From CAJQQY01 sp964564545 (lineage in GTDB: Bacteria; Bacteroidota; Bacteroidia; Chitinophagales; Saprospiraceae), in the NCBI GenBank assembly GCA_964564545.1, contig CAZMBP010000057.1:1-64000 (forward strand): 64,000 bases of DNA, in the 5' to 3' direction. The stretch's first letter is position 1; each line of letters opens with the position of its first letter. Below, piece after piece: positions 34,927 to 43,067 of the stretch. The translations under genes and the position numbers were made by a program. Under the pieces are notes generated by a model, which saw only the letters and a program-made list of their open reading frames with translations, was not told the origin of the DNA and ran no database searches.

Positions 34927-35490
34927 ATGAAAAAATTAATGATTTTAGCTTTCGTATTTTCAGTTAGTATTTTTAATATTCAAGCACAATGTAACAGCTC
35001 AAAAGCTAAAGCTGTCAAAACTTCTTACTCTGAAATGGGAGAACCAGATGTAGTTGATATTGCCATCGGATCAAAGGCACATACTACTTTAGTAGCTGCA
35101 GTAAAAGCTGCTGATTTAGTTGGAACACTAAAAAGTGATGGACCGTTTACAGTTTTCGCACCAACGAATGCGGCATTTGATAAACTTCCTGATGGAACAG
35201 TAAATACTTTATTACAACCAGAGAATAAAGATCAACTTGTGAAGATTTTAACATACCACGTGATAGCTGGAAACTTCAAGGCAAAAGATGTAGTAAAAGC
35301 AATCCAAGATGGTGGAGGAAAAGTAACTTTAAAAACTGTAAGTGGTGATAATATTACTGTGATGATGAGAGGAAAAAATGTAGTATTGAAAGATGAAAAT
35401 GGAAATTACAGCACAATCACAGCTACAGATTTGGAAGGAAGCAACGGAGTTATTCACGTAATTGACTCAGTAGTTTTACCAAAGAGTTAA
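34927..35490 (+). CDS. secreted fasciclin (FAS1) domain protein
   Basis: A 187-residue protein with a signal peptide (LMILAFVFSVSIFNIQAQ) and one FAS1 domain (about residues 43-186). The family marks are DGPFTVFAPTNAAFDKLPDG (H1 motif region), LTYHVIAGNFKAKDV and NGVIHVIDSVVLPKS (H2 motif). FAS1 proteins mediate adhesion or act at the cell surface. It is divergent from the sigma/anti-sigma pair, and no TANNTTTG housekeeping promoter is seen upstream, so control by that ECF sigma is likely but inferred. A strong terminator follows. Confidence 0.93.
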   Translation: MKKLMILAFVFSVSIFNIQAQCNSSKAKAVKTSYSEMGEPDVVDIAIGSKAHTTLVAAVKAADLVGTLKSDGPFTVFAPTNAAFDKLPDGTVNTLLQPENKDQLVKILTYHVIAGNFKAKDVVKAIQDGGGKVTLKTVSGDNITVMMRGKNVVLKDENGNYSTITATDLEGSNGVIHVIDSVVLPKS

Positions 35491-35521
35491 TAACTGAGAA
35501 TGGTTAACACCAAAACGCAGA

Positions 35522-35560
35522 AGAGCGGTAATTCTAAAATTAGAATTACCGCTCTCCTTT
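35522..35560. terminator. terminator after the fasciclin gene
   Basis: AGAGCGGTAATTCTA and TAGAATTACCGCTCT pair perfectly (15 bp) around a 4-base loop, followed by a long T-run; it also faces the converging lipoprotein gene. Confidence 0.9.
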
Positions 35561-35604
35561 TTTATTTTTTTCAAAAAACGGTATTAATCCTTCACTATTA
35601 ATCT

Positions 35605-36150
35605 TTAATCAACCGTTCGTCCTTTCGCTACTCGTTTACGCACTTTTGTTTCACGAATTCTCTTCAAGTCTACCATCAATGTAGCATATTGACTTTCGGA
35701 ACTAGTTCGATACGTTTTTCCTTCATAAGTTACTTTTCCAAAACTACGATTCCAATCTCTTGCAAATAATCGATACTGTCCTCCTCTTCTTTTTGCTGCT
35801 CCAAAAATCAAATACCTTTCGTCATTTCCAGATTCGAAACTAACCGCAAATTTATCTTCTTTAGGTCTAAACATTAGAACACCTGGTGTTCCTTTTTTTA
35901 TTACTACTTCATCGATTTTTCGTCCATTTCGAATTTTTATTTCACCTGACACAATTTCAGATTCGCCTCTTGATAATTCTCGAAATAAAATAATATCATC
36001 AGAAGTATAAAACTGAATTCGCTTTAATTCATCATCTGACCAATTATTTTCATCATATAATCGCTGGGTAAAAGGGGTCAGCTTGGGGCCACAAGAACTT
36101 AAAAGAAAAACACCCAATATGGAAAGTAGAACAAGGTTTGTAAATTTCAT
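35605..36150 (-). CDS. conserved lipoprotein, unknown function
   Basis: A 181-residue lipoprotein (lipobox LLSSCGPK, Cys20). The start of the mature part, KLTPFTQRLYDENNWSDDEL, and KRIQFYTSDDIILFRELSRG recall a lipoprotein often seen in Bacteroidota genomes, but I cannot name a family. The C-terminal part is basic (KRIRETKVRKRVAKGRTVD). Gly/Arg-rich turns such as GAAKRRGGQYRLFA suggest a beta structure. It is alone on the minus strand. Confidence 0.75.
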   Translation of the reverse strand: MKFTNLVLLSILGVFLLSSCGPKLTPFTQRLYDENNWSDDELKRIQFYTSDDIILFRELSRGESEIVSGEIKIRNGRKIDEVVIKKGTPGVLMFRPKEDKFAVSFESGNDERYLIFGAAKRRGGQYRLFARDWNRSFGKVTYEGKTYRTSSESQYATLMVDLKRIRETKVRKRVAKGRTVD

Positions 36151-36428
36151 GTCGTAAAGATTTTAGTATTTTAATTTGTCCAAAAAAATAATTTCATCAG
36201 AAATGATTACTTCTTGAAGATTTTTTCAAACACATAATTTTTGTCGAAATATATACAATAATCTAGCCTATCACTAGTATTCATTAGAGATTTAACCTCC
36301 TATTAACTCATTTTAACGTCACAAAAACACAACCCAAAATATGCTTCCGCCTGCTTTAGCCTTTAATTTTCTAACTAGAAACAATTGAGAGAAACCAATT
36401 TATCTAACTTTTTTAAACCGTAAGAATA

Positions 36429-37136
36429 ATGGCACGAATTAAAACCAAATCAGTCAGAAATGGCCTGCCTATTTTCGTTCTTACAACACTCTTTATTTTT
36501 ACTGCATTTTTTGCACAAGCAGATGTTGAGTATTCCACTCCTCTTCACGGCAAAGAGTTCAAAATGGGAAACCGGATTGAATGGAAAACTGCCTATGAGA
36601 TGGATACTAAAATGTTTATTGTTGAAAAATCCGACGATGGTATCAACTTCTATATGGAACGAGAAATCAAAGCAGCCGGAGTTTCCAACACAGAAAAAGG
36701 TTACCGTTTCTTGGACGTTGGCAACAACGAAGAAACTACATTTTACCGACTTAGATTGGTAGATGAAGATGATACGGAAAGCTATTCTGAAATCGCAATG
36801 GTGAAGAAGACTGAGGCTAACAATTTTCAAATTGTTAGAATGTCTAACACTTCTGCGATCAAAACATTTGAAGTAACCTTGGATGCTTTAGCAGAAAAAG
36901 AATTGACTTTTTCTTTAGAGAAATTCAATGGTGAGAAAGTATTTTCTACCAAAAAGCCACTTATTAATGGATTGAACGAAATCGAAATCAATCTTGAAGA
37001 TGAGTTGCCTGGAAAATACAAACTTGTATTTGCTGTAGAAGATGAAGTAGAAGAAATCATTCTCCGAAAAATCGAAGGTGAAGAAACTCAGAAGGAAAAT
37101 GTGGCCGTTAAAAAGAAAGTGAATAATAAAGGTTGA
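36429..37136 (+). CDS. secreted Ig/FN3-like protein, unknown function
   Basis: A 235-residue protein with a late N-terminal signal (about residues 12-32, LPIFVLTTLFIFTAFFAQA) preceded by a basic stretch. Residues about 47-120 form the FN3-like unit that usually precedes sorting domains in Bacteroidota (MFIVEKSDDGINFYMEREIK, TTFYRLRLVDEDDTESYSEI). The end (FEVTLDALAEKELTFSLEKF, NGEKVFSTKKPLINGLNEIE) looks like a degenerate or unusual sorting-type fold, followed by a Lys-rich tail. It may therefore be secreted or surface-bound. No catalytic motif is seen. Confidence 0.7.
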   Translation: MARIKTKSVRNGLPIFVLTTLFIFTAFFAQADVEYSTPLHGKEFKMGNRIEWKTAYEMDTKMFIVEKSDDGINFYMEREIKAAGVSNTEKGYRFLDVGNNEETTFYRLRLVDEDDTESYSEIAMVKKTEANNFQIVRMSNTSAIKTFEVTLDALAEKELTFSLEKFNGEKVFSTKKPLINGLNEIEINLEDELPGKYKLVFAVEDEVEEIILRKIEGEETQKENVAVKKKVNNKG

Positions 37137-37172
37137 TCCTTATATTTATTCTAATTCCAACTACCGAATTAG

Positions 37173-37207
37173 TCTCCAATTGCATTAATTTGTGATTGGA
37201 GATTTTT
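37173..37207 (+). terminator. terminator of the 36429-37136 gene
   Basis: TCTCCAAT and ATTGGAGA form an 8-bp stem around a 14-base loop followed by TTTTTCTTTTT, 36 bp after the stop codon. Confidence 0.75.
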
Positions 37208-37279
37208 CTTTTTAAGAGATCGCTACGCTGCCAGAAAACAGACTAGTCGCTTTACTCTTTGTTAGTGCAGAGGTCTCTT

Positions 37280-38119
37280 TTACAATTGAAAATGAATATG
37301 ATCATCATGCCTAACCGCATGACATCCATGAAATCTTATCTTTTTATATTTTCCTAGATTCAATCGTTTCTGTAAATGAGGTTCAATAAAAACTTTTTTC
37401 ACTTCTTTGTTTGCCATAATCTTTTGCAATAAAAATCGATTTGCAGTTTTATCAAAAGCTACTCCTTTTTTCACCTTTGAGAATGTTATTTTTTTCAAAA
37501 AATTATATTGCCAGTATCCTTGTTGTTCACAATCTTTTGGTTTGTTAGTTTCTCCTTTTTTAGGTGGTTCGCAAACTCCATAACCAGTCAATGAAAAAGT
37601 TTTATTATAAAACTCCTTGCTATTATTATTTTTATATAAAAAAGAAATATCCAACTTTTCGCCATCATCATGACTCAAATGTGGAATCAAAGGGAAACCT
37701 TCAAAGAATGGAAAATTCGCATCTAAATAAATCAGTTCTACACTCGGATATTTTTTTTGAACATCTTTAGCTGTTTTAAAAAAGGCATCCTGCAGTATTG
37801 GTTTTACATAATTTCGATTCATCAAACTCATCAAAACACTTCCACTTTTTACAGGCGTTTCTTTGGTAGAAAAAAAAGGAAGAGGTACTCTCCCATTCTT
37901 TTTTGCCAAAGGCGGAATGATAAAAAGACAAATCAAAACATAGATCAAACTAAACCCAACACTTCGCATAACAATGCTTTTCCAAAAACCATACTTTTCA
38001 CTTTTTACAAAAAGAGAAAAAGGTAAGTAGAGTAAATAAATCACTCCACCAACTTGTGTCAAAACAGTTAAAATGGAAAAAATAAATAACGTTCGAATTG
38101 TTTTTAAAATAAACTTCAT
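37280..38119 (-). CDS. membrane-anchored LAS-type metallopeptidase-like protein
   Basis: A 279-residue protein with two N-terminal membrane helices (about 10-35 and 50-70) and an extracytoplasmic domain. Two motifs suggest a zinc peptidase of the LAS group (MepA/M15-like): HDDGEKLD (His150, Asp157) and the terminal HDDHIHFQL (His274, His276). Such enzymes cut peptide cross-links in cell-wall murein. The pairing of H-x6-D with H-x-H is the direct evidence; the fold is inferred. Two Cys residues near 191 and 201 could form a disulfide. No partner genes are adjacent. Confidence 0.65.
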   Translation of the reverse strand: MKFILKTIRTLFIFSILTVLTQVGGVIYLLYLPFSLFVKSEKYGFWKSIVMRSVGFSLIYVLICLFIIPPLAKKNGRVPLPFFSTKETPVKSGSVLMSLMNRNYVKPILQDAFFKTAKDVQKKYPSVELIYLDANFPFFEGFPLIPHLSHDDGEKLDISFLYKNNNSKEFYNKTFSLTGYGVCEPPKKGETNKPKDCEQQGYWQYNFLKKITFSKVKKGVAFDKTANRFLLQKIMANKEVKKVFIEPHLQKRLNLGKYKKIRFHGCHAVRHDDHIHFQL

Positions 38120-38217
38120 AGATTTTAAACTGGGTGGTTCTTTTATTTCGTATAAACTATTTAGGACTTTTTGAGTTTTAAGATAGACTAATTTTCAAAC
38201 AAATTAAAAATAATCGA

Positions 38218-38910
38218 ATGCGACTCATCATAGTTTTATTTTTCACTTTAAGTTTATTCAATTGTGCCAAGGATGATAATTCTTCTATGGAAAATGAACC
38301 AATAATTCAAATACCTATAAAATATTTAGCTCTCGGAGATTCCTACACTATTGGTCAAAGTGTTGATGTCGAAGATCGCTACCCTATTCAATTAGAGACT
38401 CGACTAAAAAATGATTCAATACAAGTTGACACAACAATCATTATTGCCAAAACAGGTTGGACAACTGCTAACTTAAAAAACGCAATTATTGATGCCGATT
38501 TAACCGATACTTTTGATCTAGTTTCCCTTTTAATTGGGGTTAACAACCAGTTTCAAGGAAGATCTATTGATGAATACGAAATTGAATTTGAAGAACTTCT
38601 ACAAACGGCAATTGATTTTGCCGGAGGTGAAAAAGAAAATGTATTTGTTGTTTCCATTCCAGATTATGCCTACACTCCTTTTGGAAATGGCAATCCCTTT
38701 ACCAGTCAAAAAATTGATGAATTTAATTTAGTCAACAAGACGATAACAGATAGTATTGGTGTTAGCTATTTTAATATCACTCCTATTTCAAGAGAAGGCT
38801 TGGACAAACCGGAATTAGTTGCTACTGATAATTTGCATCCATCGGGAGAGCAATATTCACGTTGGGTTGACCTATTTTATGATGATGTAAAATTGAAAGT
38901 GGAAGACTAG
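38218..38910 (+). CDS. SGNH/GDSL-type hydrolase lipoprotein
   Basis: A 230-residue lipoprotein (lipobox SLFNC, Cys16) with an SGNH hydrolase domain. Block I is YLALGDSYTIGQS (nucleophile Ser42), the Asn block is LLIGVNNQFQG and block V is DNLHPSGEQYSRW with the catalytic Asp and His. It is likely an envelope esterase, lipase or carbohydrate deacetylase; the substrate is not evident. It lies 45 bp before the next plus-strand gene, which has its own promoter motif. Confidence 0.88.
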   Translation: MRLIIVLFFTLSLFNCAKDDNSSMENEPIIQIPIKYLALGDSYTIGQSVDVEDRYPIQLETRLKNDSIQVDTTIIIAKTGWTTANLKNAIIDADLTDTFDLVSLLIGVNNQFQGRSIDEYEIEFEELLQTAIDFAGGEKENVFVVSIPDYAYTPFGNGNPFTSQKIDEFNLVNKTITDSIGVSYFNITPISREGLDKPELVATDNLHPSGEQYSRWVDLFYDDVKLKVED

Positions 38911-38927
38911 GTTTTTTCTTAATTTTG
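38893..38927 (+). promoter_or_regulatory. possible promoter of the 38956 gene
   Basis: TTG at 38893-38895 and TAATTTTG at 38920-38927 with a 24-bp spacer, partly overlapping the end of the upstream gene; leader of about 25 nt. Confidence 0.45.
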
Positions 38928-38955
38928 TGGCAATACTCATTTAATTCATTAATCT

Positions 38956-40830
38956 ATGAAACTATATTTTATTGCCTTTCTGATATTTATTTTTCCAGTT
39001 CAACTCCATGCTCAAGAGGAGTTCAATCCACAAGATTTTCCTTCTTTTATATCTGTTCAAGAACATTTTTACGAAAATTATAATGCACCTGAAGATGGAG
39101 AATTACTTTATTTCGAAAAACGCCCTGAAGGATATTTCGTGGCTATGGCTTTCGAATATCCTTACGAGAATAGGAAAAAAAGAGAAATGCTTTGGTCGTA
39201 TGAAACTAAATCTTTCCAGAAATTAAAATCATATTACTCAGGTTCGGCTGATATTAAAAATCTACGCAAAGTTCGTAATTCGACTTCCAATGTTCATGAA
39301 TTTAATTTTTGTGCCTTTGCAGGCTACCCTGGCTGGCAATTAGATGTCATCGAATATTTTGGCGAAAAAGAAAACCTTCCAGATACACTTCTATATGGAT
39401 TGGCGAGAGCATACACTACTCATGCAACTAATTTAATTAGTAATCGAGGAGGCAATATTGATAGGGAAAAACAATTCGATCTTCCCAAAGGAAAGAATTC
39501 CCTTACGCCTGAACAGCTTAAAATCTACAGAGAATATTTTCATGCTGGCCATGCCACTTTCAAAAGGCTGTCTGAACAAAATCCTAACTTTGAAACCATC
39601 GTTGGAAAAAATTATATCAAATATTGCAATGAAGTGATGAACACTTTTTTGCAATTACTTTATTTCCAAAACGAAGACGAAGCAAGGAAAGAATTAAAAC
39701 CTAATTTATATGATGAATTTTATATCAATACTGCCAAAAATTATTTGAACTCATGCCCTCCAAATGCGATCCTTTTCACCTATGGAGATAATGATACTTA
39801 TCCACTTTTATATGTTCAAGCACAGCTAGGTTTTCGAACTGATGTGCTCTTGGTCAACACAAGTTTGCTTAAATTAGATCGATACATCAATCATCTTCGA
39901 AAAGGAGTTTTTGATGCACCAGCTTATCCCTTGCCTTTTGAACCTTCATTTTATGAAGGCGATAAAAATATGCAAGTTTTCACCAACCTCCCTAGAAATA
40001 AGAAAGAAAATTCATCTTTGGATGAAGCTATCGAATTTATAAAAAATGAGGAAAATAGATTTGGCTCAGGAAACCAAAAAGTTGCTTCATTTCCTTCTAA
40101 TAATTTATTTATTGAAATTGACAAAAAATCAATCATCAAGAAAAATATAGTTCCCGAATCTCAACAAGATAGCATTGTTGATAAAATTGAATGGACAATT
40201 ACTAAGAATTATATCTTAAGAAATGACTTAGCTCTTTTAGGACTAATTGCTGAAAATAATTGGGAACGACCAATTTGTATTGGATCAACTTGTCGGAAAT
40301 TCACCTTTTTAGGAATGGAAAATTATTTCCATTTAGAAGGATTAGCTTATCGTTTTTACCCAGTAAAAAAAACTAAAACATTTAATCCTTTAATGGGTGG
40401 TAGTGGAATAAATGTAGAGGAATGTTTTAAAAAAATTACTAAAGATTTCATCTGGGATGGAATTGATAAAATAGAATCAGGCAAGACCGTATATTTTACA
40501 GTATATATATCTTTATTTTCTCAGTTATCAAACCAATTAATTATTCAAGAGGAAAATGAAAAGGCAGAACAAGTTCTTGATCTTTTTATTAAAAATTTCC
40601 CTAATGAAGTCGTCGAACATGATCACACATTTGAAATAATTTCTGATTTATATTTTCAATTAGGAAAAACAGAAAAAGCTACCAAAATTGCTATTCAAAT
40701 CGCTGAGAACTTCACTAAAATTAAAAATCCATCTAGATGGAATATAAATACGTTTTACCGATTTAAGAGTCAATCACATAAATATAAAAGTCAAAAACTG
40801 AATCGCATCTTAGAAAAAATCAGATGGTGA
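38956..40830 (+). CDS. secreted protein similar to the soluble tail of DUF2723 proteins
   Basis: A 624-residue protein with a signal peptide (FIAFLIFIFPVQLHAQ) and no membrane helices. The segment PPNAILFTYGDNDTYPLLYV (from about residue 266), continuing RTDVLLVNTSLLKLDRYI, is the hallmark of the periplasmic C-terminal part of DUF2723 membrane proteins (GT-C-like glycosyl/mannosyl transferases of Bacteroidota). Here the membrane half is missing. The C-terminal 100 residues look like TPR helices (EKAEQVLDLFIKNFPNEVVE, DLYFQLGKTEKATKIAIQIA). Function unknown; binding of a glycan or lipid-linked sugar is only a guess. Confidence 0.65.
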   Translation: MKLYFIAFLIFIFPVQLHAQEEFNPQDFPSFISVQEHFYENYNAPEDGELLYFEKRPEGYFVAMAFEYPYENRKKREMLWSYETKSFQKLKSYYSGSADIKNLRKVRNSTSNVHEFNFCAFAGYPGWQLDVIEYFGEKENLPDTLLYGLARAYTTHATNLISNRGGNIDREKQFDLPKGKNSLTPEQLKIYREYFHAGHATFKRLSEQNPNFETIVGKNYIKYCNEVMNTFLQLLYFQNEDEARKELKPNLYDEFYINTAKNYLNSCPPNAILFTYGDNDTYPLLYVQAQLGFRTDVLLVNTSLLKLDRYINHLRKGVFDAPAYPLPFEPSFYEGDKNMQVFTNLPRNKKENSSLDEAIEFIKNEENRFGSGNQKVASFPSNNLFIEIDKKSIIKKNIVPESQQDSIVDKIEWTITKNYILRNDLALLGLIAENNWERPICIGSTCRKFTFLGMENYFHLEGLAYRFYPVKKTKTFNPLMGGSGINVEECFKKITKDFIWDGIDKIESGKTVYFTVYISLFSQLSNQLIIQEENEKAEQVLDLFIKNFPNEVVEHDHTFEIISDLYFQLGKTEKATKIAIQIAENFTKIKNPSRWNINTFYRFKSQSHKYKSQKLNRILEKIRW

Positions 40831-40887
40831 TTATTTTCTCCAAGCACTTCTTTATCTTCGCAAAAATTTAATCTAAAAAATAACTCA

Positions 40888-41664
40888 ATGGAAAGTATTC
40901 TTTTCTCGAAAGAAAATGGCATTGCCACTATCACACTTAATCGTCCTGACAAATTCAATAGTGTCACGAAGGAAATCGCTTTGGGTATGCAACAGTTTTT
41001 AAAAGAAAGTGCAGATGATGCAGAAGTTCGTTGTATCGTAATCACCGCCAAAGGAAAAGCATTTTGTGCAGGTCAAGATTTGGCCGAAGCGACTCACCCT
41101 GACAGTCCTGATTTATCGGTTTTTGTTAGCAAACATTACAATCCGATTATTAAAAAAATTAGAGAAATTGAAAAACCTGTGGTCGCTGCAGTCAATGGAA
41201 TTGCAGCAGGTGCAGGAGCCAATATTGCCTTAGCTTGCGACATTGTAATTGCAACTGAATCCGCCTATTTTATGCAAGCATTTTCCAAAATTGGTTTGAT
41301 TCCAGATAGTGGTGGAACTTTCACATTGCCTAGATTAGTAGGAATGGCTCGAGCAACTGCTTTAGCGTTTTTAGGAGAAAAAGTACCCGCAAGAGACGCT
41401 ATGGAAATGGGCATGATTTATAAATATGTTGCAGATGAAGACTTTGAAACTGAAGTCCAAAAACTAGCTAGCAAATTAGCAAAAATGCCAACAAGAGGTT
41501 TAGCGTACACTAAACTAGCGTTTAATAAATCATTGCATAACGATCTAAACACTCAACTTGCAGTCGAAGAACACTTACAAAGTGATGCATCTCATACCGC
41601 TGATTATAAAGAAGGAGTTGCAGCTTTTTTAGAAAAAAGAAAACCCGTTTTTAAAGGCGAATAG
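40888..41664 (+). CDS. enoyl-CoA hydratase/isomerase (PaaG-like)
   Basis: A 258-residue crotonase-fold enzyme acting on acyl-CoA. The oxyanion-hole segments are KGKAFCAGQDLAEATHPDSP and AVNGIAAGAGANIALACDIV, and FSKIGLIPDSGGTFTLPRLV follows. The FCAGQDL and IPDSGG pattern resembles PaaG, the 1,2-epoxyphenylacetyl-CoA isomerase of phenylacetate breakdown, more than a typical beta-oxidation hydratase; without the rest of the paa genes this remains uncertain. The next gene, 74 bp on, is a 3-hydroxyacyl-CoA dehydrogenase, the following step in either pathway. Confidence 0.9.
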   Translation: MESILFSKENGIATITLNRPDKFNSVTKEIALGMQQFLKESADDAEVRCIVITAKGKAFCAGQDLAEATHPDSPDLSVFVSKHYNPIIKKIREIEKPVVAAVNGIAAGAGANIALACDIVIATESAYFMQAFSKIGLIPDSGGTFTLPRLVGMARATALAFLGEKVPARDAMEMGMIYKYVADEDFETEVQKLASKLAKMPTRGLAYTKLAFNKSLHNDLNTQLAVEEHLQSDASHTADYKEGVAAFLEKRKPVFKGE

Positions 41665-41680
41665 TTTTATGGGATTTGAA

Positions 41681-41722
41681 ATTTTGAGTATTGAAATAAT
41701 CACAATACTCAATACCCAAAAT
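41681..41722. repeat. intercistronic hairpin
   Basis: AATTTTGAGTATTG-like arm (41682-41693) and CAATACTCAA (41703-41712, extending to CCCAAAATT) form a stem with a small bulge in the 74-bp gap between the hydratase and dehydrogenase genes; possible mRNA-stability element. Confidence 0.5.
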
Positions 41723-41737
41723 TAAAAATTAGCAAAT

Positions 41738-42913
41738 ATGAAAATAGGTATTTTAGGAAGTGGTTCGATGGGAAGTGGTATCGCACAAGTAGCAGCCACA
41801 GCAGGGCACGAAGTCATCCTTTTTGACAAAAACAAAGAAGCGCTAACTCGTGCAAGCGAAAAATTGCAAAAGATACTCAATCGTCTCGTCGAAAAAGGAC
41901 GCATAGATGATGCAACTGCCAAAGCAATTTTTGGAAGAATATATTTAGTTGACAACATGAATGCTTACGCTGAATGTGGACTTGTCATTGAAGCAATTAT
42001 CGAAAACTTAGATGTCAAAAAATCCGTTTTTCAACAAATGGAAAATATCGTAAGTGATGATTGTATTTTAGCATCCAACACTTCTTCGCTTTCTATCGCT
42101 TCCATCGCAGCAGCTTGTGAAAAATCAGAACGAGTAATCGGGATCCATTTTTTCAATCCTGCTCCATTGATGAAGTTAGTAGAAATAATTCCAGCAGTAC
42201 AAACTGCTAAGGACGTTTTAGAAAAATCTCAAAAACTTATCGATAGTTGGGGAAAACTAACTGTGGTTACGAAAGACACTCCTGGATTTATTGTCAATAG
42301 AGTAGCACGTCCATTTTATGCAGAAGCACTTCGCATCCTTGAAGAAGGTGTAGCAGATGTTCCTACCATTGATTGGGCGATGACTGAAATTGCAGGTTTC
42401 CGAATGGGGCCATTTACTCTTATGGATTATATTGGTAACGATGTAAATTATACGGTGACGGAAACAGTATTTACTGCCTTCTATTTCGATCCTCGCTACA
42501 AACCTGCTTTTACTCAAAAGCGATTATCCGAAGCAGGCTATCTTGGTAGAAAATCAGGAAGAGGATTTTACGATTACTCTGAAAATGCTAAAAACCCTGA
42601 ACCTACAAAAGATGATAAGTTAGGGAAATATATTGTTTCAAGAGTCATCGCCATGCTAATCAACGAAGCTGCCGATGCAGTCTTTTGGCAAATTGCTTCA
42701 AAAAAAGATATTGATTTAGCGATGACCAAAGGAGTGAATTATCCGAAAGGATTACTAAAATGGGCAGACGAAATCGGTATCAAAAAATGTGTCAAACGAA
42801 TGGATAAATTATATAAAGTCTACGGCGAAGATCGCTATCGTTGTAGTCCACTATTGCGAAAAATGGCGAAGAAAGGAACAACCTTTTTTGAAAAAGAAAA
42901 GGAGATGATTTGA
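41738..42913 (+). CDS. 3-hydroxyacyl-CoA dehydrogenase (PaaH/HbdA-like)
   Basis: Oxidises (S)-3-hydroxyacyl-CoA to 3-ketoacyl-CoA with NAD. The N-terminal Rossmann fold is KIGILGSGSMGSGIAQVAAT; LASNTSSLSIASIAAACEKS, VIGIHFFNPAPLMKLVEIIP and KDTPGFIVNRVARPFYAEAL mark the 3HCDH domains; RKSGRGFYDYSENA ends the first C-terminal domain. At 391 residues it is longer than a one-domain 3HCDH (about 280-300) because a second 3HCDH domain follows (LINEAADAVFWQIASKKDID, KGLLKWADEIG), as in PaaH. It forms an operon with the preceding crotonase gene and ends at a strong terminator. Confidence 0.93.
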   Translation: MKIGILGSGSMGSGIAQVAATAGHEVILFDKNKEALTRASEKLQKILNRLVEKGRIDDATAKAIFGRIYLVDNMNAYAECGLVIEAIIENLDVKKSVFQQMENIVSDDCILASNTSSLSIASIAAACEKSERVIGIHFFNPAPLMKLVEIIPAVQTAKDVLEKSQKLIDSWGKLTVVTKDTPGFIVNRVARPFYAEALRILEEGVADVPTIDWAMTEIAGFRMGPFTLMDYIGNDVNYTVTETVFTAFYFDPRYKPAFTQKRLSEAGYLGRKSGRGFYDYSENAKNPEPTKDDKLGKYIVSRVIAMLINEAADAVFWQIASKKDIDLAMTKGVNYPKGLLKWADEIGIKKCVKRMDKLYKVYGEDRYRCSPLLRKMAKKGTTFFEKEKEMI

Positions 42914-42918
42914 TTAAG

Positions 42919-42960
42919 AAAAAACTCGAAGTGATATTCACACTTCGAGTTTTTTTTTTT
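42919..42960 (+). terminator. terminator of the acyl-CoA operon
   Basis: AAAACTCGAAGTG and CACTTCGAGTTTT pair perfectly (13 bp) around a 7-base loop and run into at least ten T. Confidence 0.92.
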
Positions 42961-43067
42961 GAGTAACCATCGACGCTCCCGTTTATTTTTTTCCAAAAAA
43001 AATTATACTCAGCTCATCAACACTCGTAATAAAAAAGTTAGTTTTGTTAAAAAGAAATTAGAACCTC

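Noticed and set aside
37209..37276. Possible inverted repeat AAGAGATCGC...GGTCTCTTTT
   Set aside because: Only about 13 of 19 positions pair and no second copy was seen.
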